In this document: positions 1-8,277 of the stretch, piece by piece
Layout of the letters: the number at the start of each line of letters is the position of its first letter
How positions within the stretch are numbered: the first letter of the stretch is position 1
Assembly (NCBI RefSeq): GCF_013087515.1
Contig: NZ_JABFCN010000057.1
Span: forward strand, 1 to 64,000
Length of the DNA stretch: 64,000 nt
Direction: 5' to 3'
DNA from: Rhizobium sophorae
GTDB taxonomy: Bacteria > Pseudomonadota > Alphaproteobacteria > Rhizobiales > Rhizobiaceae
Translations under genes and position numbers: made by a program
The notes under the pieces: model-generated
What the model was told of the DNA's origin: nothing
Databases searched by the model: none
What the model saw: the letters and a program-made list of their open reading frames with translations, nothing else

Positions 1-197
1 CTGATGCCCGCGTTGCAAGGCTTGATCTGACAAGCGGATTAATGAGTTCACGCTCTAGCAAACCACTGTGGTGTCAGATGGAGTTTGCTCGGCCCCGACT
101 TCGACCAATCAAACCACCGTGAAAACCACACCCACCACAGGAACAATGCCCCCGCCGTGCAGGTTTTCTCCCTGAGACAACAAGCATGGAGAAAATC

Positions 198-608
198 ATG
201 TCCTGCAAGTTCATCGCGATATCACTGCTTTCGATCGGTCTGGTCGGCCCAGCGCTGGCGCAGACGGCCGGGGGTGCGGATGCCAATGGGCGGCTTTCGG
301 TGGCGCCGGTTATCGGCGGATCGGGGAGTTCGGGCGCCGGTTCCGCAGGCGCCGGGTCGGCTGGCACTGGTTCAGTCGGCGGCGGCGCAACGGGCACCGG
401 GTCTATTGGCACCGGCTCGACGGGCACCGGGTCTGTCGGCACCGATTCCGGCACCACTGGCAGCACGACCGGCAATGGCGGCGTCAATCTCAACAGCGGT
501 CGCAGCACGATCAATCCCGGCGGGGTCAATCCCAATCTGCAGCAGACGCCGGGTTGCACCAGCGGAAATGCGGACACCGGCTCGCTCGGCGAGGCATGCC
601 CGCAATAG
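198..608 (+). CDS. Small exported Gly/Ser/Thr-rich protein, function unknown
   Basis: The first 22 residues form a Sec signal peptide (MSCKF, a hydrophobic stretch, then ALAQ as likely cleavage site). The mature part is low complexity, with about ten tandem units of the type GTGS(I/V/T) or GAGS from residue 35 to 90, then an Asn/Pro-rich stretch and a C-terminal tail with two cysteines. An upstream in-frame ATG exists at 186, but its own GGAGA (188-192) sits 5 nt before the ATG at 198, so 198 was chosen. A hairpin terminator follows at 649. No known domain was recognised. It may be a cell-surface or periplasmic protein; that is inference from the signal peptide and composition. Confidence 0.7.
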   Translation: MSCKFIAISLLSIGLVGPALAQTAGGADANGRLSVAPVIGGSGSSGAGSAGAGSAGTGSVGGGATGTGSIGTGSTGTGSVGTDSGTTGSTTGNGGVNLNSGRSTINPGGVNPNLQQTPGCTSGNADTGSLGEACPQ

Positions 609-648
609 CATGAGGTGATCGTTCGCGTTTCCTTCTGACAAAACGAAG

Positions 649-681
649 GCCCGGAGCGGAATGGTGCCGGGCTTTCTCTTT
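649..681 (+). terminator. Rho-independent terminator after the exported repeat protein
   Basis: A six-pair stem GCCCGG (649-654) / CCGGGC (667-672) with a 12-nt loop is followed by TTTCTCTTT. It lies 40 nt after the stop codon at 608. Confidence 0.65.
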
Positions 682-864
682 CGCCCGCCACTTCGCCGAA
701 ATGCGAGAAAACAATGGTTCCGTCAGAAAGCGGACGCGGCCTGCTTTACCGGCCGGGCTTGAGGTCGTAAAAGGACGGCATCACTCCGCAAGCGGCGCAT
801 CGCCCCACATCTCGCCAGCCTGCCGATATTTCCGGCATCTGCGGAGCACCCGAAGAGGATCGTC

Positions 865-2355
865 ATGTCGAATGTAGCGCAACGCTCGAACCGCGTGCTT
901 ATCGTCGCCACCATCATGCTCGCGACCTTCATGGTGGCGATCGAGGCGACGATCGTGGCGACTGCGATGCCGCGCATCGTCGGGGAGCTCGGCGGCTTTT
1001 CCTATTACAGCTGGGTGTTTTCGGCATTCCTGCTGGCGCAGTCGACGACGACGGTCATCTACGGCAAGCTCTCCGACATCTTCGGGCGCAAGCCGGTGCT
1101 GATCGGCGGCATCCTGATCTTCCTCGTCGGCTCTTTGCTCTGCGGGCTTGCCTGGTCGATGATGTCGCTGGTGCTGTTCCGGCTGCTGCAGGGGCTGGGC
1201 GCCGGCGCCATCCAGCCGGTGACGATGACGATCATCGGCGATCTCTTCAAGCTGGAGGAACGCGGCCGCGTGCAGGGCGCGATGGCGACCGTCTGGGCGA
1301 CCTCGGCCGTCGTCGGGCCGCTCGCCGGCGGCATCATCGTCGACAATATCTCCTGGGCCTGGATCTTCTGGATCAACCTGCCGATCGGCGTCATCTCGAT
1401 CATCGCCTTCATGGTCTTCCTCAAGGAGGATGTGGCGCACAAGCAGGCAAAGATCGATTACCTCGGGTCGGTGCTGTTTTCGATCTCGATCGTGGCACTG
1501 CTCGTCATGCTGACGGAAACCGGTGCGAGCGCCTGGGTACTGCTTTCGCTTTTCGCCGTCTTCGTGGTCACGGGCCTGCTCTTTCTCGCCCAGGAAAAGC
1601 GGGCGCCGGAGCCGATCATCTCGATCCCGCTCTGGAGCCGAAGGCTGATTGCGACCAGCAATGCAGCGACGCTGCTGGCCGGCATGGCGCTCATCGGGCT
1701 TTCGACAATCCTGCCGCTCTATGTGCAGGGCGTCCTTGGCCGCTCACCTCTTGTCGCGGGGTTCACGCTCACCATGCTCGTCGTCGGCTGGCCCTTGGCG
1801 GTGATGCTCTCCAGCCGCTTCTACAAGGCCTTCGGCATCCGCCGCACGCTGCGCGTCGGCAGCCTGATGTTTCCTTTCGGCGCCTGTTTCCTGTTGTTCC
1901 TGACGCCGGAAAGCTCGCCGGTCGTTGCCGGCGCCGGCTCGTTCTTCATGGGCTTCGGCATGGGCCTCATCAGCCTCACCAGCATCGTGCTGGTGCAGGA
2001 CAGCGTCGAATGGTCGATGCGCGGCAGCGCCACCGCCTCGATCATCTTTGCCCGCAGCCTCGGCAATACGCTCGGCGCCACCGTGCTCGGCGCCATCCTC
2101 AATGCCGGCATCAACCACTATGCGAGCGGCGCGGCGGCGGCAGGCCTGCACGCGGCGCTGAACCAGCCGACCGGGCTTTCAACACTCGCCGCCGATCCGG
2201 CGATCCGCGCCGTCTTCAATGCGGCCCTGCACTGGAGCTTCTGGGGCGTGGTCGTCGTCGCGGTGCTGACCTTCTTCACCACCTGGCTAATCCCGGTCGG
2301 GCCGAGCCAGAAGCGCGAAGGGGCGGCTGTCGCAAGCGAGGCGGCCTCGCATTAA
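865..2355 (+). CDS. MFS drug/proton antiporter, EmrB/QacA (DHA2) type
   Basis: A 496-residue inner-membrane exporter of the 14-TM DHA2 family, which expels drugs or other small toxic molecules using the proton gradient. Motif A is visible in the loop after TM2 (GKLSDIFGRKPV, about residues 73-84) and antiporter motif C in TM5 (GPLAGGI, about 152-158). The length is typical of 14-TM members. AAGAGG precedes the ATG. The next gene, a P-loop kinase, starts 22 nt after the stop, so the two are probably co-transcribed. The substrate cannot be read from the sequence. A charged, Glu/Lys-containing C-terminal tail follows the last helix. Confidence 0.88.
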   Translation: MSNVAQRSNRVLIVATIMLATFMVAIEATIVATAMPRIVGELGGFSYYSWVFSAFLLAQSTTTVIYGKLSDIFGRKPVLIGGILIFLVGSLLCGLAWSMMSLVLFRLLQGLGAGAIQPVTMTIIGDLFKLEERGRVQGAMATVWATSAVVGPLAGGIIVDNISWAWIFWINLPIGVISIIAFMVFLKEDVAHKQAKIDYLGSVLFSISIVALLVMLTETGASAWVLLSLFAVFVVTGLLFLAQEKRAPEPIISIPLWSRRLIATSNAATLLAGMALIGLSTILPLYVQGVLGRSPLVAGFTLTMLVVGWPLAVMLSSRFYKAFGIRRTLRVGSLMFPFGACFLLFLTPESSPVVAGAGSFFMGFGMGLISLTSIVLVQDSVEWSMRGSATASIIFARSLGNTLGATVLGAILNAGINHYASGAAAAGLHAALNQPTGLSTLAADPAIRAVFNAALHWSFWGVVVVAVLTFFTTWLIPVGPSQKREGAAVASEAASH

Positions 2356-2377
2356 GCGACCGAAAAGCAGAGCGAAA

Positions 2378-2920
2378 ATGGGCGTCAAAAACTATTTGAT
2401 CGAAGGCGTTTCCGGCACCGGTAAAACCACGGTGGCGGAGGAACTGCAGCGGCGCGGCTACCACGTCATCCACGGGGACCGGGAGTTGTCTTATATCGGC
2501 GACGCCGAGACTGGTGAACCGCTCGATGGGCTTGCCCATGAGAGCGTGACGGACAGTGTCACATGGGTGCATGAGCATCACATTTGGGATGTCGGCAAAG
2601 TCAAATCCGTCATCGCCGATCACCGCAACGCGATCTCCTTCTTCTGCGGCGGCTCTCGAAATCTCTCCCGCTTTATCGATTTATTTGACGGGGTTTTCGT
2701 TCTCGACGTCGATCTCGACACGTTGAACCGGCGGCTTGCCTTAAGACCGGAAGACGAGTTTGGCGGAAGACCTGCGGAACGGGAGCTGATTGTGCGATTG
2801 CATGCAACGAAAGAGGATATCCCGAAGGGCGGTGTCGTCATCGACGCCACTCTCCCGCTCGCCGTCGTTGTCGATGAGATTGTCTCGAAATGCAGCGGTT
2901 CAGGCTCGAAAGGCGTTTAA
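2378..2920 (+). CDS. P-loop ATPase / nucleotide-kinase-like protein
   Basis: A 180-residue single-domain P-loop protein. Walker A is GVSGTGKTT at about residues 10-18, directly after the first beta strand (YLIEG). Later come a hydrophobic strand ending VLDVDLD (Walker-B-like) and an arginine-rich lid (NRRLALRPEDEFGGR). This resembles small bacterial adenylate/shikimate/gluconate-kinase-like proteins of unknown substrate. It starts 22 nt after the MFS exporter and probably shares its transcript. Its stop codon overlaps the stop of the convergent small membrane protein on the other strand. Confidence 0.75.
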   Translation: MGVKNYLIEGVSGTGKTTVAEELQRRGYHVIHGDRELSYIGDAETGEPLDGLAHESVTDSVTWVHEHHIWDVGKVKSVIADHRNAISFFCGGSRNLSRFIDLFDGVFVLDVDLDTLNRRLALRPEDEFGGRPAERELIVRLHATKEDIPKGGVVIDATLPLAVVVDEIVSKCSGSGSKGV

Positions 2921-3138
2921 ATCAGCCCTGCCAGCACTTCCAAAAGAATCGACGGCGAGCTGAGGAAGCCTCCGGCGACAAGGCCGACAAAACCCAGACC
3001 CAACGCTCCGGCAACGCCGTGACTTTGCCAGCCGATATGGGCACCCACGGCTGCAGCCGTTATGACAATCGAAACGGTCCACATAATTTTGACCAATGAG
3101 ATCAAGCGGTGAACAATTGTTGGTTTTTCTTCCGTCAC
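2917..3138 (-). CDS. Small two-TM membrane protein, function unknown
   Basis: About 73 residues with two predicted membrane helices (VSIVITAAAVGAHIG, and GALGLGFVGLVAGGF) and a basic N-terminal segment. A GTG at 3138 was chosen; GGAAGG lies 12 nt upstream. A TTG at 3150 is an alternative start but abuts that purine run. Its stop (2917-2919) overlaps the stop of the kinase on the plus strand by two bases. No family was recognised. Coding status rests on the clean hydrophobic pattern and compact tail-to-tail packing. Confidence 0.45.
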   Translation of the reverse strand: MTEEKPTIVHRLISLVKIMWTVSIVITAAAVGAHIGWQSHGVAGALGLGFVGLVAGGFLSSPSILLEVLAGLI

Positions 3139-3262
3139 GGCGCAAAGCAACCTTCCGAAGCACCTCGATGTTCTGAATATAATGTTGAATTTCTTCCCAC
3201 CAAGAATGCTTGCCTTGGCCGTTATCGCGAGGAAATTACCCCCAGCTTAGTGAGGTGCAAGC

Positions 3263-3640
3263 TTAGTGGGCATCCCGGATATCAAAACGGACGATCTTGT
3301 CGCCTTGCATGCGGAAGATATGCGTCACCGTCTTGTCCTTCAGGCCATGGGCCTGCCCTTCCAGCGGCCGGCCATCGAGGTCGAATACCGACTGGATCAC
3401 CTCGACAGCGATAGCGCCATCTGGCGTTTCTTCAAATGCGACCGGCTCGACATGGGGACTGATGACGGCCCACTGCCGTGTCCAATAGTCGCGTACGGCC
3501 TGACGGCCATGAACGTGGCCGCCATCCATGCCGTTGGCCCAGGCGACATCATCGGACAGGACGGCAAGGACAGCGTCGATGTCTCTGGCGTTGAAGCTGG
3601 CATAGATGCGCTTGATCATTTCGACGTCATTTTGAGACAT
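3263..3640 (-). CDS. SnoaL-like / NTF2-fold protein
   Basis: A 125-residue protein of the SnoaL-like (NTF2-fold) superfamily, small cone-shaped domains that act as isomerases, hydrolases or ligand binders. It opens with an amphipathic helix (MIKRIYASFNARDIDAVLAVLSDDV) and has the typical W-x-N and VHGRQAVRDYWTRQW segment. The start at 3640 has GAGAGGAAATGAC upstream; a longer frame to 3721 lacks such a signal and would run into the operator. It is transcribed divergently from the MarR gene, whose product probably controls both. The substrate is unknown. Confidence 0.72.
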   Translation of the reverse strand: MSQNDVEMIKRIYASFNARDIDAVLAVLSDDVAWANGMDGGHVHGRQAVRDYWTRQWAVISPHVEPVAFEETPDGAIAVEVIQSVFDLDGRPLEGQAHGLKDKTVTHIFRMQGDKIVRFDIRDAH

Positions 3641-3713
3641 GTCATTTCCTCTCGATGGGATTGAAACATTCGCTGCGCGGCATCGAAACGGCCTTGCCTC
3701 ACGCCGCACGTCA

Positions 3714-3733
3714 ATATACATACGTACATATAT
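3714..3733. promoter_or_regulatory. Probable MarR operator in the SnoaL/MarR divergent promoter
   Basis: Twenty bases with symmetric blocks: ATATA, CA, TACGTA, CA, TATAT. The centre TACGTA is a perfect palindrome and the outer ATATA/TATAT arms match. It lies between the divergent starts at 3640 and 3770, the usual place for a MarR autoregulatory site. The binding role is inference. Confidence 0.6.
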
Positions 3734-3769
3734 ATCTTGCGGTCAAGCGCAGACAAGGGGTCAAGCGGA

Positions 3770-4228
3770 ATGGATGAAGACGTGCTTTCTACGCCGGGGC
3801 ATCTCATCAGTCTTGCGGCGCGGGGGTTCGCCCGTCTCAGCGAGTCACGCCTTAAACCGCTCGGCTTCGGTGTCGGCCAGTTGCCTGTGCTGGTGGCGCT
3901 GCAAAATGGCAAGGCCAGCACGCAACGCGACCTCGCCCGCTTTGCCAGGGTCGAGCAACCGCCGATGGCGCAGATGCTCGCTCGCATGGAGAGGGATGGA
4001 TTGATTGAGCGGACACCCGACCCGGCTGACGGTCGCAGCAGCCGCATCGTGCTGACGAAGGTTGCACGGGAGGGCATGCCTGAGGCCATTGCGGCGTTGT
4101 TCCAAGGGAATCGTGAGGCATTGACCGGGTTCACGGATGCGGAAGCGGGACAACTGGTCGATTTGCTCAAGCGGCTGATCGAAAACCTGGATCAGATTGC
4201 GAACGCAGAGGCTTCGTCAGGCGATTGA
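3770..4228 (+). CDS. MarR-family transcriptional regulator
   Basis: A 152-residue MarR winged-helix repressor. The core is visible: LPVLVALQNGKASTQRDLARFARVEQPPMAQMLARMERDGLIER (HTH) followed by the wing DPADGRSSRIVLT, and a C-terminal helix for dimerisation. The ATG at 3770 is preferred over the TTG at 3737, which lies close to the operator. The gene is divergent from the SnoaL-like gene across a 129-nt region with a strong inverted repeat, so autoregulation and control of the neighbour are likely. The ligand is unknown. It converges with the ABC transporter gene downstream. Confidence 0.85.
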   Translation: MDEDVLSTPGHLISLAARGFARLSESRLKPLGFGVGQLPVLVALQNGKASTQRDLARFARVEQPPMAQMLARMERDGLIERTPDPADGRSSRIVLTKVAREGMPEAIAALFQGNREALTGFTDAEAGQLVDLLKRLIENLDQIANAEASSGD

Positions 4229-4254
4229 TGGTTCCGTGGCCAAGCGGACAATTT

Positions 4255-6252
4255 CTATTCTGGAACTGTGCCGCCTTCATTCGAGGTCGTGCTGCCTTTC
4301 GGCAGTGAGGGGTTCTTCAAAACGCGTGACAGCAAGTTCCGTTTTCTCTTGCGCGGGGCAAGATCAATGTCGCTGACAAGCTTTGCGCCGCCCTCGCGCC
4401 GCTCCAGCGTGATCTTGCGGCTATGGAAGGCTTCGAGCTCAGCCCGATGCGCGACGCTGATGATGGTCACGTCAGGCAATTCATCGATCACCATCTGCAT
4501 CATCTTATCCTGGCTCTTCTCATCGAGTGCTGAGGTTGCTTCATCCAGCACGATGATATCGGGATGGTGGAGCAGCAGACGCGCGAAGGCGAGCCGCTGC
4601 TTTTCACCGCCAGACAAGGTCTGGTCCCAGGGCGCATCTTCCTCGATCTTGTCGTTCAGATAATCCAGCCCCACCTTGTCGAGCGCCGCCTTGATCTTAT
4701 CCAGTGTCCAGCTATCGGCGGCGCCGGGATAGGCGACGGCACGGCGAAGCGTGCCCGAAGGGATATAGGGCCGTTGCGGCAACATGAACAATCGTCTGTC
4801 GGCGTGGAAATTGACGCTGCCCTCACCCCACGGCCAAAGACCTGCGATGGCCCGCACCAGCGTGCTCTTGCCGGACCCGGATTCGCCGGCGACGAGCACC
4901 CGCTCGCCCGCTTCGATCACGACCTGGGTTTCCTTGACCACGGCGGTGCCATCGTCAAGCGATACGGAGAGATCGTTCAGGCTGAGCATCGCATCGCCTT
5001 CGGTTTCACCATGCTTGATGCGCCCCAGAGAGTCGCTCTGTTCGGCGCGCTCGAGCCCATCGAGCGACATCATCAGCGAAGCGATGCGCCGTGCACAGGC
5101 GTTCCAATCGGCAAGACGGGGGTAGTTGTCGACCAGCCATCCGAACGCGCTCTGAACGATGGCGAAGGCAGAGGCAGCCTGCATGACCTGCCCAAGCGTC
5201 ATGCTGCCTTCGAGATACTTGGGAGCGCACAGCAAAACCGGGACGACTGGCGCAAACAGGCTCGATCCCTGCGACACAAGCGCTGTGCGCATGTGCTGGC
5301 GTGCAAGCAACGCCCATTGCCTAAGCACATTGGCGAAGGTCTTGCCGAGGTCGTTCCGCTCCTCCTCTTCACCGCCGAGCAATGCGATGCTCTCGCCGTT
5401 TTCCCGCACATGCGTCAGCGTATAGCGAAATTCGGCTTCCGCTTGGTTTTTAGCCTCGGAGACGCGGACGAAATGGCGGCCGATGACCGTCATCGAACTT
5501 GATGTGATCGCGGCATAGAGGACCGCAGTGATCACGAGAAAGCCGGGAACAGTGACGGTCGAACCTGCGATCGTCAGAGTGAGTGCTCCGCCGATCGTCC
5601 AGAGCACTAGGATGAAGGTCGAGGCCGACAGAAAGGCGGCAATGACACCGGAGATGAAATCGACAGGTGCTTCGGTGGCAATCCGCAAATCCTCCGCGAT
5701 GCGCGCTTCGGGGTTCTTATGGTCGCCGCCGATGAGGTTCAGCTGATAGTAACGACCGCTTGCGAGCCAGCGCGCGATGACGGCGGTCGTCAGCCAGGAA
5801 CGCCAACGGCGTTGAATCATCATGCGAAGGGCGACTTGTGTCGTAACAAGGGCTGCAGTTCCGAGCGCCAGTGGCAGGAATACGACGCTCAAGACATAGA
5901 CGGTGCGGGCGTTATGTTGCTCAAGGGCGTCAAAAATCGCGCGGTTCCAGAGATTGATTCCATACTGGAAACCGACATTCATGCAGATCAGGGTCAATAG
6001 GCCGATGGTGCACGGCCAGGCGAGTTTGTCACCACCACGGCCCCAATAGCGGCGCGCGCTGATCCAGAAACGCCTCAGCAAATACCGTTTGCGCGCCTGC
6101 TCGGCCTCCTCAGGCGTCAACTCCGGATCGGGTGGGATGGCATCTGGCGGCAGCATGACTTCGGCAGTCGACGCCTTCTCCTGGCGCGACTTCTCGGCAC
6201 CGTGCGGTTCGGTGCCATCGACCGATTTCGGATTGAGTTTGGCGGCCGTCAT
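4255..6252 (-). CDS. ABC transporter, fused permease-ATPase (YddA/SbmA-BacA-like type)
   Basis: A 665-residue fused half-transporter of the SbmA/BacA-related ABC family (COG4178 type). Residues 1-70 are a charged cytoplasmic lead (PPDPELTPEEAEQARKRYLLRRFW), then about six TM helices to residue 400 with the family-typical NPEARIAEDLR segment, then an ATPase domain. That domain has Walker A GESGSGKST, signature LSGGEKQR and Walker B IIVLDEATSALDE. The family exports or imports peptides and related compounds, and BacA-type proteins matter in rhizobial symbiosis, but this protein is not BacA itself (which lacks the ATPase). The ATG at 6252 was chosen over the GTG at 6258. No strong ribosome site is visible. 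Confidence 0.82.
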   Translation of the reverse strand: MTAAKLNPKSVDGTEPHGAEKSRQEKASTAEVMLPPDAIPPDPELTPEEAEQARKRYLLRRFWISARRYWGRGGDKLAWPCTIGLLTLICMNVGFQYGINLWNRAIFDALEQHNARTVYVLSVVFLPLALGTAALVTTQVALRMMIQRRWRSWLTTAVIARWLASGRYYQLNLIGGDHKNPEARIAEDLRIATEAPVDFISGVIAAFLSASTFILVLWTIGGALTLTIAGSTVTVPGFLVITAVLYAAITSSSMTVIGRHFVRVSEAKNQAEAEFRYTLTHVRENGESIALLGGEEEERNDLGKTFANVLRQWALLARQHMRTALVSQGSSLFAPVVPVLLCAPKYLEGSMTLGQVMQAASAFAIVQSAFGWLVDNYPRLADWNACARRIASLMMSLDGLERAEQSDSLGRIKHGETEGDAMLSLNDLSVSLDDGTAVVKETQVVIEAGERVLVAGESGSGKSTLVRAIAGLWPWGEGSVNFHADRRLFMLPQRPYIPSGTLRRAVAYPGAADSWTLDKIKAALDKVGLDYLNDKIEEDAPWDQTLSGGEKQRLAFARLLLHHPDIIVLDEATSALDEKSQDKMMQMVIDELPDVTIISVAHRAELEAFHSRKITLERREGGAKLVSDIDLAPRKRKRNLLSRVLKNPSLPKGSTTSNEGGTVPE

Positions 6253-6336
6253 GAGCACGATAACGGCTTACAAATCAAAAGGTTTCATGATGGCTGCCAT
6301 CCGCCGTATCGAAAACATCTGCCCCTCACCCTAACC

Positions 6337-6360
6337 CTCTCCCCGTAAAAACGGGGAGAG
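6337..6360. repeat. Dispersed palindrome CTCTCCCCGT/ACGGGGAGAG
   Basis: A perfect 10-bp inverted repeat around AAAA, within a longer stretch (about 6320-6410) that reads CCCTCACCCTAACC before the hairpin and has a second CCCCGTTTACGGGG pair after it. A related hairpin sits at 60562-60586 and a half copy near 31795. This is the common CTCTCCCC-type rhizobial intergenic repeat. It could act as a terminator for the upstream or convergent transcript. Confidence 0.55.
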
Positions 6361-6613
6361 TGCGGCATATCCCCTTCGCCCCGTTTACGGGGTCAGAAGG
6401 ACAGGTCGAGGCATGCATCGAAGAGGTTATTTCAACCGCTTTGATGCAGCACCCGGATCAGCCCCGAGGATTTGCCGACATATCGTGACGGATTTACCCG
6501 TCCATGCTGGCCGCCTTTCCCCCAGCCAGCATCTTAAATCTGATTTGCACCCTCTTGGAAAACCCTTCGATTCCAGACAAGATCAGCCCGCTCTAGTGTC
6601 TGGGGAAATCCTG

Positions 6614-7090
6614 ATGGAAAACCACGAGCCGTTTTTGCGCGAGGCGATTGCGCTCTCGAAATCTGCGGTGGAAAACGGCGACGAACCGTTTGGGTCGGTG
6701 CTGGTGAAGGACGGCGAAGTCATTCTCCGCGCCGAAAACAGCGTCTTCACCGGCCACGATATGACGAACCACGCCGAGATGAATCTGGTTAAACTGGCGG
6801 CACAACACTACGACACCGCTTTTCTCGCGGGCTGCACGCTCTACACCAGCACCGAGCCGTGCGCGATGTGCTCCGGGGCGATTTACTGGTCGGGCATCGG
6901 GCGTATGGTGTTTGCATGCTCCGAAACGCGGCTTGGCGAGATCGCCGGGATCGGGTTGAACGTGCCGAGCCGGGCGGTGTTGCAAACCGGCGCACGCATC
7001 GTCACTGTGGTTGGCCCGGACCCGAATCTCGAAGACGAAGCCGCCGAGGTCCATCAGGAATTCTGGCCGAAGCATCTGGGCAAGGCATAG
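6614..7090 (+). CDS. Nucleoside/nucleobase deaminase, zinc-dependent CDA superfamily
   Basis: A 158-residue deaminase of the cytidine/guanine deaminase-like fold. The zinc-binding and catalytic motif HAEMN (about residues 55-59) and the paired cysteines PCAMCSGAIYW (about 83-93) are intact. The sequence EPFGSVLVKDGEV matches guanine deaminase/tRNA-adenosine-deaminase-like small enzymes. The substrate (guanine, cytosine or another base) cannot be fixed from this. The ATG at 6614 follows GGGGA by 8 nt; the open frame extends upstream to 6413 without homology. It converges on the GntR gene. Confidence 0.82.
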   Translation: MENHEPFLREAIALSKSAVENGDEPFGSVLVKDGEVILRAENSVFTGHDMTNHAEMNLVKLAAQHYDTAFLAGCTLYTSTEPCAMCSGAIYWSGIGRMVFACSETRLGEIAGIGLNVPSRAVLQTGARIVTVVGPDPNLEDEAAEVHQEFWPKHLGKA

Positions 7091-7151
7091 CCTCATTCCT
7101 CCCGAATGCCGCTGGCGAGCACATCGAAGCGGTGTCTGGAGTTGCTCGCCC

Positions 7152-8093
7152 TCAGGCGGTTTCGGTGGCGATCTGCGGCAAGGATTGCAGCAGGGTCTGG
7201 CGGGCGGAGTGCAGATGCGCGCGGCAGGCGGTTTCGATCGCCGCCTGGTCGCCGGATTCCAGCGCTGCGATATAATCCAGATGTTCGTGGATGGCGCGCT
7301 CGTTGCGCTGGCGCGCGGCGGTCTTGTTCCACTGGTAATGATAGTGGAAGACGATGGCGATAGCGTCGTAGAAATCGGCGATGAAGCGGTTCTTCGAGGC
7401 TCGGTGGATCAGCAGGTGGAAGCGCTCGTCGAGGACGGAGAAATCCTTGAAGCGGTGGTTGATGTCGGCAAGCATGGCGTGATGTTCGTCGCGGATGGCG
7501 GCAAGATCGGCCCAGCTCTGATTATCCCTTGGAAGCCGGCCGAATTCGGCGGCGGAATGCAGCTCGAACATTTCGCGCACATCGGCAAGTTCGAGGGCGA
7601 ATTCGCGGGTGAAGCCTTTGAGCGTCCAGTGGCTGTTCGGGCGTTTCTCGATGAGGCCGAAGCGGGAGAAGCGGATCAGGAACTCGCGCACGCTGGTCGT
7701 GCCGGTGCCGATCTCGCGGGCAAGCTCCAATTCGTTGATCTGCATGCCGGGTGCTGCATCATCGGCAAGGATGCGCTGCATGAAGCTGCGCTCGATGATA
7801 TCATGCAGGGAGTCGGTTTCTTCGGAGGGAAAGAGGTCGTGGTCGGTCGGCTGGCGCAGCACGATCTTCTGGCGTTTGTTCCAGCGGATGATGCCCTCTT
7901 CGCTGAGCCGCGTCAGGATGGCGCGCGCCGTCGAACGGCTGACGCCGAGCTGGGCGGCGATCTCCGGTTCCGAGGGCAGCGCCGTATCCGTGCGCAGGGC
8001 TGCGGCATACCTGTTGTACGCTTCCTTGAAGACCGTATTCTGCCTTGCCACCAGACCCCGCTTTCCGCCCTCGTGACCGTCGCCCTGCTTCAA
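7152..8093 (-). CDS. GntR-family regulator (FCD/FadR type) of the adjacent sugar locus
   Basis: A 313-residue GntR regulator. The N-terminal winged helix is LPSEPEIAAQLGVSRSTARAILTRLSEEGIIRW (about residues 40-72). A second helical region (INELELAREIGTGTTSVREFLIRFSRFGLIEKR, about 115-150) also looks HTH-like, so the protein is longer than the usual 230-250 residues. The C-terminal FCD domain (about 165-305) carries the ligand-binding histidines seen in FHLLIHRAS and RAHLHSAR. The start at 8093 is TTG without a clear ribosome site; a GTG at 8048 is possible. It is divergent from the UxaA gene, and matching 24-bp sites lie at 8203 and 11427. Confidence 0.8.
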   Translation of the reverse strand: MKQGDGHEGGKRGLVARQNTVFKEAYNRYAAALRTDTALPSEPEIAAQLGVSRSTARAILTRLSEEGIIRWNKRQKIVLRQPTDHDLFPSEETDSLHDIIERSFMQRILADDAAPGMQINELELAREIGTGTTSVREFLIRFSRFGLIEKRPNSHWTLKGFTREFALELADVREMFELHSAAEFGRLPRDNQSWADLAAIRDEHHAMLADINHRFKDFSVLDERFHLLIHRASKNRFIADFYDAIAIVFHYHYQWNKTAARQRNERAIHEHLDYIAALESGDQAAIETACRAHLHSARQTLLQSLPQIATETA

Positions 8094-8202
8094 AGCAGGA
8101 CGGAGCGGACCGGGGCTTGTTCAAACGACCTTTAGCTTATTTCCGGTCGCCTGCGGCTCATTGCCTCCCTCGTCCACAGGATCAATATTCCCGTTGACTT
8201 GA

Positions 8203-8226
8203 AAATGTTTATTGTAGATAAAAAAC
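8203..8226. promoter_or_regulatory. Predicted GntR operator 1, upstream of the UxaA-family gene
   Basis: A 24-bp AT-rich site beginning AAATGTTT and ending GATAAAAAAC. It matches the site at 11427-11450 at 20 of 24 positions. It lies between the divergent gntR and uxaA-like genes, 52 bp before the latter's start. Assignment to the adjacent GntR protein is inference from position and recurrence. Confidence 0.6.
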
Positions 8227-8277
8227 AAAATCAATGCGCTTTCGCCGATGCAGCGAGCGTTTCCCAGGGAGACGACA

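Noticed and set aside
4255..6252. Initial idea that this is the symbiosis gene bacA
   Set aside because: BacA has only the membrane part; this protein carries a fused ATPase with intact Walker motifs, so it is a BacA-related ABC transporter, not BacA.
6320..6410. Possible CRISPR-like or phage attachment repeat
   Set aside because: The repeats are inverted, not regularly spaced direct repeats, and match a dispersed rhizobial palindrome seen again at 60562.
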